NCBI GenBank assembly: GCA_964399955.1
Contig: CAYNST010000053.1
Coordinates: forward strand, 1-21,409
Source: CAYNST01 sp964399955
GTDB lineage: Bacteria; Pseudomonadota; Gammaproteobacteria; Pseudomonadales; Cellvibrionaceae
Reading direction: 5' to 3'
Length of the DNA: 21,409 bases
Numbering within the stretch: position 1 is the first letter of the stretch; every line of letters starts with the position of its first letter. Below the pieces are notes generated by a model that did not search any database, had not been told where the DNA came from, and saw nothing but the letters and a program-made list of their open reading frames with translations. The translations under genes were made by a program, and so were the position numbers. This document shows positions 16,067 through 21,409 of the stretch, one piece after another.

Positions 16067-16851
16067 GGCGACACCTCGGTCACCAGCAGTCGCATCTCAT
16101 CCAGCACATGAGCGGTAAATTCGCTGTAACGACCGGGTACACCGGCCACTGTCAAGGTTACACTGAACAGGCCCATGATCATTGCCAGCGGAAACCCCAG
16201 GGCAAAGATATTCAGTGAGGGCGCAGAGCGGTTCATCACGCCGAAGGTCATGTTCACGGTAAGCATGGCCACCATGGCCGGAAAGGCCAGCACCAGAGCG
16301 GCCGCAAACATCCAGCCAAACAGGGCGAGTATGCGGTTGAGATCGAGTTGGTAAATGGAGTTGCCGGGCGGCCAGGTGAAAAAACTCTCTACCAGAATAT
16401 CCAACGCCACCAGGTGGCCGTCAAAAATAAAGAACAAAAAGGACGCAAGAATCAGGAAAAGTTGCCCCAACAAGGGCACACCCTGGCCATTGACCGGGTC
16501 GTTCATCACCCCCATGGCCAAACCCATCTGCAGGGAGAGTATCTGCCCCACTTTGGTCATGACGCCAAACAATATCTGCAACATCAGGCCGAGCAAAGCC
16601 CCCACCATTATTTGCTCCATGGCCAGCACAATGGCACTGACAGAAAACGGGTCAACGCTGGGCATGGCCGGCAGCATGGGCGCCATCAGCACCGTCAGCG
16701 CCACAGCCAGCAACAGGCGCACCTTGACCGCCGTCAGCACATCGCCAAACAGCGGCATGGTCCACAGCAGGGCGCCAACCCGCAAAAATGGCCACCAGAG
16801 GCGACCGAGAAGTGAGGTGATGTCGGCGCCGCTCAGTTCAACCAGACTCAC
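16063..16851 (-). CDS. fliR: Flagellar export gate protein FliR
   Basis: FliR is an integral membrane part of the FliPQR core gate. The 262 residues are strongly hydrophobic with about six helices and carry the family segments LQMGLAMGVMNDP and NMTFGVMNRSAPSLNIFALGFP. Both are diagnostic of FliR, and the length is typical. The GTG start overlaps the fliQ stop (GTGA) and its stop overlaps flhB the same way. Confidence 0.95.
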   Translation of the reverse strand: MSLVELSGADITSLLGRLWWPFLRVGALLWTMPLFGDVLTAVKVRLLLAVALTVLMAPMLPAMPSVDPFSVSAIVLAMEQIMVGALLGLMLQILFGVMTKVGQILSLQMGLAMGVMNDPVNGQGVPLLGQLFLILASFLFFIFDGHLVALDILVESFFTWPPGNSIYQLDLNRILALFGWMFAAALVLAFPAMVAMLTVNMTFGVMNRSAPSLNIFALGFPLAMIMGLFSVTLTVAGVPGRYSEFTAHVLDEMRLLVTEVSP

Positions 16852-17117
16852 CCGGCCGCCCCGGGGATGGAGACAAACACCAAGGTAAACAAGCTGTAAA
16901 TGCGCTCCAGTATCCAGTTGCCGGCAAACACCAGCATGGCCAGGGTGGCCATCAGGCGCGGCAGGAAGCTCAGAGTCTGTTCGTTGATTTGCGTGGCGGC
17001 CTGAAACACACTGACAATCAGCCCCACCACCATGCCCGGCCCAATCAGCACCGCCACGATGATGGCAATGTTGAGTACGGCTTCAAAGATCAGTGAAACG
17101 GCCAGTTCCGGGCTCAT
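16848..17117 (-). CDS. fliQ: Flagellar export gate protein FliQ
   Basis: FliQ is a small two-helix membrane subunit of the FliPQR gate. From the ATG at 17117 it is 89 residues, exactly the E. coli length, starting MSPELAVSL, with helices around LNIAIIVAVLIGPGMVVGLIVSVF and the C-terminal third and the conserved QAATQINEQTLSF loop. An in-frame TTG at 17129 would add four residues and overlap fliP, so it is not preferred. The ATG is 4 bases after the fliP stop; GGA lies seven bases upstream. It overlaps fliR by GTGA. Confidence 0.95.
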   Translation of the reverse strand: MSPELAVSLIFEAVLNIAIIVAVLIGPGMVVGLIVSVFQAATQINEQTLSFLPRLMATLAMLVFAGNWILERIYSLFTLVFVSIPGAAG

Positions 17118-17121
17118 GGCG

Positions 17122-17844
17122 TTATCCAAAGCTCGCGGTGAGGCTGCCGACGGTCATTGCCCAACCGTCCACCAGCACAAATATCATCAGCTTGAACGGC
17201 AGGGACACAATCAGTGGCGAAAGCATCATCATGCCCATGGCCATCAGGATGCTGGCAATCACCAGGTCAATGACCAGGAACGGTATAAACAGCATGAAAC
17301 CTATTTGGAAGGCGGTTTTAAGCTCCGACAACACAAACGCAGGCAGTAGAGCTGTGAAGGGCACATCGTCCTGGCTGGAGACCAGCGGCTCGTTGGCAAT
17401 GCGCAGCATCTGCTCAAGATCGGACTCGTGCGTCTGGGAAAACATGAACGCCCGCAGCGGCACTGCGGCGCGGTTGACCGCCTCGGTCAAGGTCAGCTCT
17501 TCCTGCTCGTAGGGCACAAAGGCGTTGGTGTAGATATCCGTCCACACGGGCCGCATGATCAACAAGGTGAGCACCAGTGCAATACCCACCAGCACCCGAT
17601 TGGGCGGGCTTTGCTGCAGGCCAAGCGCCTGCCGGAGGATGGCCAGCACAATGATGATGCGCGTAAAGCTGGTCAACATCAGCAGCATGGCTGGCAAAAA
17701 CGACAGTGCCGTCAACAACAGCAGGATCTGGATCTTGACGCTGAAATCCTGGGTGGTGTCGCCGTCCGTTATGGAGAACAGGGGCAACTCCTGCCCCCAA
17801 GCCCAGCCAGGCAGCAAAAGTATCAGGACAATCAGCCATTTCAT
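17122..17844 (-). CDS. fliP: Flagellar export gate protein FliP
   Basis: FliP forms the pentameric heart of the export pore. The 240 residues have a cleavable signal peptide (MKWLIVLILLLPGWAWGQ), then helices with the signature SFTRIIIVLAILRQALG, and a C-terminal pair with FQIGFMLFIPFLVIDLVIAS and MMMLSP, all strongly conserved. The ATG overlaps the fliN stop (ATGA). FliO, which usually sits between fliN and fliP in polar flagellar operons and helps FliP assemble, is absent here, as in lateral flagellar loci. Confidence 0.96.
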   Translation of the reverse strand: MKWLIVLILLLPGWAWGQELPLFSITDGDTTQDFSVKIQILLLLTALSFLPAMLLMLTSFTRIIIVLAILRQALGLQQSPPNRVLVGIALVLTLLIMRPVWTDIYTNAFVPYEQEELTLTEAVNRAAVPLRAFMFSQTHESDLEQMLRIANEPLVSSQDDVPFTALLPAFVLSELKTAFQIGFMLFIPFLVIDLVIASILMAMGMMMLSPLIVSLPFKLMIFVLVDGWAMTVGSLTASFG

Positions 17845-18233
17845 GAGCGGTGACGCGTACCCGGTAGAGCGATGTCTTCCAGAATCTCCGTCAGGCGCAG
17901 CCCGTAGCGGCCGTCAACGACCACAACTTCGGCGTGCGCCAGTAATTGCCCGTTGACGCGAACATCCAGTGGTTCGTCGGTTTTTTTATCCAGCGGCAAG
18001 ACCTCTCCGGGCGCAAGGTTCAGCAGGTCTCCCAGCATCACCTCGACGCTGTCGACTTCCAGGGTCAACCGTACCGGGATTTTGCTGAACACGGACAGCT
18101 CGCGACCGGCGCCAGACTCCTCCTTGCGGCCTGCCGATGCATCATCCGCACTGCCAAAGAGGGACTCCAGACTCTGCCCGTCGTCATCGGAAAAGTCCAG
18201 GTCAGCGCCTGAAGAATCCTTGGTATCGCTCAT
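17841..18233 (-). CDS. fliN: Flagellar C-ring protein FliN
   Basis: FliN forms the bottom of the C ring and docks FliH with the export ATPase. The 130 residues have an acidic, probably disordered N-terminus (residues 1-45) and a SpoA domain (about 50-118) with VFSKIPVRLTLEVDSVEVMLGD, then LNLAPGEVLPLDK and VVVVDGRYGLRLTEI, the standard FliN pattern. The length matches E. coli FliN (137). Its ATG overlaps the fliM stop (ATGA), and its stop overlaps fliP. Confidence 0.95.
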   Translation of the reverse strand: MSDTKDSSGADLDFSDDDGQSLESLFGSADDASAGRKEESGAGRELSVFSKIPVRLTLEVDSVEVMLGDLLNLAPGEVLPLDKKTDEPLDVRVNGQLLAHAEVVVVDGRYGLRLTEILEDIALPGTRHRS

Positions 18234-19111
18234 CTATGCTCTCCAACTACCTTGGTTATTCTCAATGCCAGGCGATCGCCGTCTTCACACACCACGCCTT
18301 TGAGGCAGTCGGTGTCGCCAGCGCGCACGTTGATTTCACCGCTTAGATCAAGCGGCAGTATCTGGCCTGCGCGCAACTCGCCAAGTGCCGCCAGGTTGAG
18401 GTTGAGGCTGGCCACCTCCACCTTGAGGGTGGTGGCCACCCGTTTTAATCGGTTCTCCATGCGCGCCTTGAACTCCCCCGTCCCGCCCTGGTCCGCAGGC
18501 GGTATAGGACAGGCTTTGGCCTGAGGCCAGGCGAAGTGCAGGTCTACCGACCAGGCCTCACCCGCCACGGTCATCGGGCACCAGAAGGCATTGTGGGAGG
18601 CGGCCGCACCGGGCTCCAACCAATTGCTTTGCCAGTCAGCCAGCGGCAGATTCATGCGGCCACAGATCTGCTTCAAAAATAAGTTGAGCATGCGGTTACA
18701 GAGCCTGCGTTCTGTGTCGGACAATGAACGCTGCTCAATTTGTTTGTCGGTCAACTTCTGTGGCTGCCCACCAAAAAATACTTCTGTCAAACTGAACAGC
18801 GAGCGACGACTGAGGCCGAGTAGCGCGGGCTCGTCGCATTGATCCGGCGTGAAGGCCAGCAGGCGGAATTCGGCGAGCTCCGGTACCGTGGTTTGCCAGT
18901 CTTGGCAGGTAACGCGCAGGCTGTCGCAGCTCAGCATCTGTCTCAGCTCCCGGCCCAAGGCACTGGCCAGCGCATCGCTGGCCTCTGTCAGCAACCGGCG
19001 CAACGCCTGGGCGCGCTGCTGCTGCCCGCTCAAGTCAAATACGGGGTATGCAGCGCCCTGCTCCGCTGTCAGGAAGCGCCTCTGGGTTGATCTGGACATA
19101 TTGGGCAGCAT
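18230..19111 (-). CDS. fliM: Flagellar motor switch protein FliM, lacking the CheY-binding N-terminus
   Basis: FliM forms the C-ring wall between FliG and FliN. The 293 residues contain the CheC-like middle domain, with VFFGGQPQ at 111-118 where the canonical GGxG has a Pro in place of the last Gly. A C-terminal SpoA domain (about 215-290) follows. The usual N-terminal LSQxEIDALL peptide, which binds CheY-P, is missing: the protein opens MLPNMSRSTQRRF. An in-frame TGA at 19123-19121, four codons before the ATG, rules out a longer start, and the length is about 40 residues under the usual 334. AGAGAA precedes the ATG. It is first in the fliM-to-flhA operon. Confidence 0.9.
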   Translation of the reverse strand: MLPNMSRSTQRRFLTAEQGAAYPVFDLSGQQQRAQALRRLLTEASDALASALGRELRQMLSCDSLRVTCQDWQTTVPELAEFRLLAFTPDQCDEPALLGLSRRSLFSLTEVFFGGQPQKLTDKQIEQRSLSDTERRLCNRMLNLFLKQICGRMNLPLADWQSNWLEPGAAASHNAFWCPMTVAGEAWSVDLHFAWPQAKACPIPPADQGGTGEFKARMENRLKRVATTLKVEVASLNLNLAALGELRAGQILPLDLSGEINVRAGDTDCLKGVVCEDGDRLALRITKVVGEHR

Positions 19112-19127
19112 GAACTTCTCTCAAATC

Positions 19128-19164
19128 CGCGATCTGCATCGCGATAAACTCAAGTTTTTGAGTT
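19128..19164 (-). promoter_or_regulatory. Two adjacent hairpins in the fliM operon leader
   Basis: Two perfect inverted repeats lie between the predicted transcription start and the fliM ATG. CGCGAT (19128-19133) pairs with ATCGCG (19138-19143), and AACTCAA (19147-19153) pairs with TTGAGTT (19158-19164); both have 4-nt loops. In RNA they would form back-to-back hairpins ending about 16 bases before the start codon. As DNA they could be operators; the second touches the -35 of the divergent promoter. Confidence 0.5.
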
Positions 19165-19192
19165 GACGAGTCGCTTTACCCTTAGTTATATA
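19163..19192 (+). promoter_or_regulatory. Possible divergent sigma-70 promoter sharing the fliM -10
   Basis: On the plus strand, TTGACG (19163-19168, 5/6), an 18-base spacer and TATATA (19187-19192, 4/6) form a plausible promoter. TATATA is self-complementary and also serves as the -10 of the minus-strand fliM promoter, so the two would be back to back on one shared -10. The predicted start is near 19199, and a terminator is found at 19271-19292. Confidence 0.35.
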
Positions 19193-19215
19193 GATATGGG
19201 CTCCGCCCTTGTCAA
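19187..19215 (-). promoter_or_regulatory. Sigma-70-type promoter of the fliMNPQR-flhBA operon
   Basis: On the minus strand, TTGACA (19215-19210, 6/6), a 17-base spacer and TATATA (19192-19187, 4/6) form a good promoter about 75 bases before the fliM ATG. The start would be near 19180, giving a leader of about 70 nt that contains the two hairpins at 19128-19164. No sigma-54 element was seen nearby. Confidence 0.5.
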
Positions 19216-19292
19216 ACCGCCCAGCCGCAGGCAGAGAGATCTGCGGGTGGCATTGCGCGCCCGCCCAAAGGCCCGGTGAGACCGGCTTTTTT
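19199..19292 (+). ncRNA. Candidate small RNA divergent from fliM
   Basis: A plus-strand transcript from the divergent promoter to the intrinsic terminator would be about 94 nt. No credible coding frame fits in it. It can fold well: CCGCAG (19225-19230) pairs with CTGCGG (19241-19246), or GCAGA pairs with TCTGC around a GAGA tetraloop as a competing hairpin. GGGTGG (19245-19250) can pair with CCGCCC (19261-19266), and the terminator stem closes it. The evidence is promoter, structure and terminator only; no known RNA family was recognised. Confidence 0.3.
19271..19292 (+). terminator. Rho-independent terminator on the plus strand with no upstream gene
   Basis: CCGGT (19273-19277) and ACCGG (19281-19285) form a stem around GAG, followed by C and six T residues (19287-19292). 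It points along the plus strand, away from fliM, and no plus-strand gene precedes it. That is the main reason to suspect a small RNA. Confidence 0.55.
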
Positions 19293-19685
19293 GCCTGCAA
19301 GCAACCCGACGGCAGCCTACCCCCTGCGCTTCGCAGTCTTTGGGGTATGCGGCCGCTTACCCGCTATACAGAAGAATTTATTTTGGCGCCTGCGGCATTA
19401 TGTGGACTGGCAGCCCAACTATATTTTCCTCGCCGCCAGCTTGACGAGCCGAGCAGTGGCTGCAACTGCCTCCCCTGGCGCAAAATTCTCTATCGGTTAT
19501 GCCCGCTGAGAAAGCTCGAGACAAAGCGCCAAGGGTCAGAGGCTGGGCGGAGGAAGACCGTGGGGCATTAGAAAGATGGCAATGAGCCGGGGATAGGGCA
19601 GTGGAGCTTGAGTTGGCTCGGCACTGGCGCAGCGGGTCCCGGACGGTTAGCATAAACGCCAACCGTCAGCCACCAGGATCACCCC
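19293..19685. repeat. Gene-free stretch with a nested hairpin, possibly a degenerate or repeated element
   Basis: No supported gene is present. Several overlapping short frames exist on both strands (for example 19276-19509 plus and 19378-19662 minus), but none has a convincing ribosome site or family pattern. A two-part hairpin lies at 19318-19347: TACCCC with GGGGTA outside, CTGCG with CGCAG inside. At 19642-19667, GACGGTT pairs perfectly with AACCGTC around a 12-nt loop, just upstream of the next gene's ribosome site. Confidence 0.35.
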
Positions 19686-20141
19686 ATGTCAACCGATGCC
19701 CTTCTAGAAAGCTTTCTTGGTCCCATTGGGCCGCAAAGCGTCCTGGCTGTGGGGCCGCAGCCTTGGCAGGCACTGAAAACTTATTGCCGGCAGCATGGCA
19801 TCGACTGCGAGCATCACAACGCGCATCGGCCGCTGCCTTTGGTCAAGCGTTTTGATCTGGGGGTAATTTACAATTTTGATGAGGTGGACAAACCACTGGT
19901 TCGCCAGCATCTGGGCCATTTGAAGAATTTGCTCTGCAGCAGGATCTGGGCGCTGACCGCCGGGCAGTGCCGGCAGTGGGAACTCAAGGATTTTGTGGGG
20001 CTGGGCTTTGTGGAGGATGAACTGGCGCCGCAGGTGGCGGCGCGCAGTTTCAGTTACAACCTGGAAACCTACAATCGTCAACGCAACTGGAACAACCCCC
20101 GTTTCTGGGCCAACCCTCACCGCTGGGATATCCGTTTTTAA
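19686..20141 (+). CDS. DUF6231-like conserved protein of unknown function
   Basis: The 151-residue product starts at an ATG preceded by AGGA with an 8-base spacing. It has a SVLAVGP strand-turn near the start, a DLGVIYNFDEVDK segment, LKNLLCSRIWAL, and an aromatic, Asn/Arg-rich C-terminus (YNRQRNWNNPRFWANPHRWDIRF). The alternation of strands and helices looks somewhat like a degenerate Rossmann or methyltransferase-type fold, but no SAM-binding glycine motif is clear. No signal peptide or membrane helix is seen. I recall this type as a small conserved gammaproteobacterial family (DUF6231), but the label is from memory. It converges on nadA with a 28-base gap; a functional link is not implied. 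Confidence 0.7.
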   Translation: MSTDALLESFLGPIGPQSVLAVGPQPWQALKTYCRQHGIDCEHHNAHRPLPLVKRFDLGVIYNFDEVDKPLVRQHLGHLKNLLCSRIWALTAGQCRQWELKDFVGLGFVEDELAPQVAARSFSYNLETYNRQRNWNNPRFWANPHRWDIRF

Positions 20142-20169
20142 AGCCCAGCATTGACGGAGGCACCAACCC

Positions 20170-21246
20170 TCAACGCTTGCCGGCGGAAAAGTCCAGCATG
20201 CGCTGCAAGGGCACCATGGCCTGCTGCGCAAGCTGTGCGTCGACAAAGATTTCGTTGTCCCGGCGGTTGAATACCTGACTCAGGCGCTCCAGCGAGCTCA
20301 TGGCCATCCACGGGCAATTGGCACAGGAGCGGCAAGTGGCACCGGAACCGGCGGTGGGCGCAATGTAGAAGGTTTTTTCCGGACACAGGCTTTGCATCTT
20401 GTAAAAGATGCCTTGATCGGTAGCGACGATGAAAGCTTCGCGGTTCATGGTTTGGGCGGCCTTGATCAGCTGCGATGTGGACCCGACCACATCGGCCAGT
20501 TCAACCACTGCCGCAGGCGACTCCGGGTGCACCAGAACGGCCGCTTCCGGGTGCAGTGCTTTCAACTCCTCAACACCGCGGGCCTTGAACTCTTCATGCA
20601 CAATGCAGGAACCCTCCCACAGCAGCATGTCGGCGCCGGTCCTGGATTTGATATAGCCGCCCAGGTGTTGATCGGGCGCCCAGAGGATCTTCTCACCCCT
20701 GCGGTCCAGGTAGTCCACAACATCAACCGCAATGCTGGAAGTTACTACCCAGTCGGCACGCGCTTTGACGGCAGCCGAGGTGTTGGCGTATACCACCACA
20801 GTGCGGTCCGGGTGTTGATCGCAAAAAGCCGAAAACGCGTCTATAGGGCAGCCAATATCCAGCGAGCAGGTGGCCTCCAGCGTGGGCATCAATACGCGTT
20901 TATGCGGCGTTAGAATCTTGGCCGTCTCGCCCATGAATTTAACGCCCGCGACAATCAGGGTCTGGGCAGGGTGGTCTCTGCCAAAGCGCGCCATCTCCAG
21001 AGAGTCGGCCACGCAGCCACCGGTCTCTTCAGCCAGTGCCTGGACTTGCGGGTCTGTATAGTAGTGCGCAACCAGGACGGCATTGTGCTGCAGAAGCAAC
21101 GCCTTGACCTGAGTTTTGATCTGCGCGGTTGACTCCGGTGACAGCTGCCGCTGCGTCGGGATCTGGTCAAGGTAGGTTTTAACCAATGCCTGAGCACGGG
21201 CAAGCGCCGCTTCATCAGAGGAAAGAGGATTGTCGTCTAGCTTCAT
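20170..21246 (-). CDS. nadA: Quinolinate synthase NadA
   Basis: NadA condenses iminoaspartate with dihydroxyacetone phosphate to quinolinate in de novo NAD synthesis, using a [4Fe-4S] cluster. The 358 residues carry the three cluster cysteines at a constant offset of 14 from E. coli: Cys127 in ATCSLD, Cys214 in EGSCIVHEEF and Cys311 in CRSCANCPWM. Other family segments are VAHYYTDPQVQALAEETGG and YANTSAAVKARADW. Length is standard. The ATG at 21246 follows AGGTGG by four bases. It is transcribed alone, convergent with the DUF6231-like gene. Confidence 0.97.
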   Translation of the reverse strand: MKLDDNPLSSDEAALARAQALVKTYLDQIPTQRQLSPESTAQIKTQVKALLLQHNAVLVAHYYTDPQVQALAEETGGCVADSLEMARFGRDHPAQTLIVAGVKFMGETAKILTPHKRVLMPTLEATCSLDIGCPIDAFSAFCDQHPDRTVVVYANTSAAVKARADWVVTSSIAVDVVDYLDRRGEKILWAPDQHLGGYIKSRTGADMLLWEGSCIVHEEFKARGVEELKALHPEAAVLVHPESPAAVVELADVVGSTSQLIKAAQTMNREAFIVATDQGIFYKMQSLCPEKTFYIAPTAGSGATCRSCANCPWMAMSSLERLSQVFNRRDNEIFVDAQLAQQAMVPLQRMLDFSAGKR

Positions 21247-21299
21247 CGCGCCACCTGGTAGATCAATTCGATTCGCCGTGCCTTGGACACCGCGGTGCC

Positions 21300-21305
21300 A
21301 TTATA
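21300..21305 (-). promoter_or_regulatory. Consensus -10 element upstream of nadA
   Basis: On the minus strand a perfect TATAAT lies 54 bases before the nadA ATG, within TTGTCATATAATGG. No good -35 is present at 16-18 bases; the best is CTAAAT at 17. It is a likely but unproven nadA promoter. No NadQ/NrtR-type operator was recognised. Confidence 0.4.
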
Positions 21306-21359
21306 TGACAACCGGTGGACCTATTTAGCGTCAGAATTAGGGTGAAGCGAAGAAAAAAA

Positions 21360-21409
21360 TGGTGGGTCGTACTGGATTCGAACCAGTGACCAATTGGTTA
21401 AAAGCCAAC
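21360..21409 (-). tRNA. tRNA-Lys(UUU), 5' part beyond the window
   Basis: The minus strand reads as the 3' 50 nt of a tRNA. It has an anticodon stem GUUGG/CCAAU, loop CUUUUAA with anticodon UUU (21402-21400), a variable region, and a T arm with GGTTCGAATCC. The acceptor strand is ACGACCC, the discriminator A and an encoded CCA (21362-21360). It closely matches E. coli tRNA-Lys. The 5' acceptor strand and D arm lie past the right edge. A run of seven T follows CCA on the minus strand, suitable for 3' processing or termination. Confidence 0.95.

Noticed and set aside
19209..19662. Short frames in the fliM-DUF6231 gap (19209-19571 and 19276-19509 plus, 19378-19662 minus).
   Set aside because: Mutually overlapping, poor start context, no recognised family; the first two run through the intrinsic terminator at 19271-19292.
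1..21409. CRISPR array, insertion sequence or prophage.
   Set aside because: No regular direct repeats with spacers, no transposase or integrase, and no terminal inverted repeats with target duplications were seen.

Overview
The window comes from a gammaproteobacterium. The protein families and arrangement (propeller-type diguanylate cyclase, nadA beside a tRNA-Lys gene, lateral-type flagellar operons) suggest a marine, Cellvibrio/Saccharophagus-like lineage; this is inferred from gene content, not from a search. Most of the window (4140-19111) is one flagellar basal-body and export gene set whose order matches the lateral (Laf) flagellar loci of Vibrio and Aeromonas: fliMNPQR-flhBA, then motY-lafK-fliEFGHIJ, with no fliO.

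Layout. Positions 3-128 hold the C-terminal end of a probable TldD/PmbA-type protein, followed by a weak terminator and a gene-free stretch. Positions 701-3763 encode a large secreted-sensor diguanylate cyclase: signal peptide, 14 propeller blades, Y_Y_Y domain, one membrane helix, then a GGDEF domain with GGEEF and an RxxD I-site. A 376-base gap with inverted repeats precedes flgM-flgN (plus strand), which run tail to tail into fliJ and overlap it by 26 bases. On the minus strand, motY-lafK-fliE-F-G-H-I-J reads from 12486 to 4794, and fliM-N-P-Q-R-flhB-flhA reads from 19111 to 12862. Nearly all junctions are ATGA/GTGA/TAATG overlaps or gaps under 16 bases, so each set looks like one translationally coupled operon. 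A 574-base gap upstream of fliM holds its promoter, two leader hairpins, a divergent promoter and a candidate small RNA with an intrinsic terminator. A DUF6231-like gene (plus) and nadA (minus) follow, and the 3' two-thirds of tRNA-Lys(UUU) closes the window.

The most striking element is a c-di-GMP-I (GEMM-I) riboswitch on the minus strand at about 12636-12728, in the roughly 255-nt leader of the motY-lafK-fliEFGHIJ operon. It would put the flagellar activator, MS-ring, rotor and export ATPase genes under direct c-di-GMP control in cis. A diguanylate cyclase gene sits next to the cluster.

The rotor genes also look unusual. FliM lacks the N-terminal CheY-binding peptide, and FliG has lost two of the charged residues of the torque helix (N and P at the positions of E. 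coli D289 and R297). Together these suggest a rotor that switches and couples to its stator differently from the textbook motor. Filament, hook, rod and stator genes are not in the window and must lie elsewhere.
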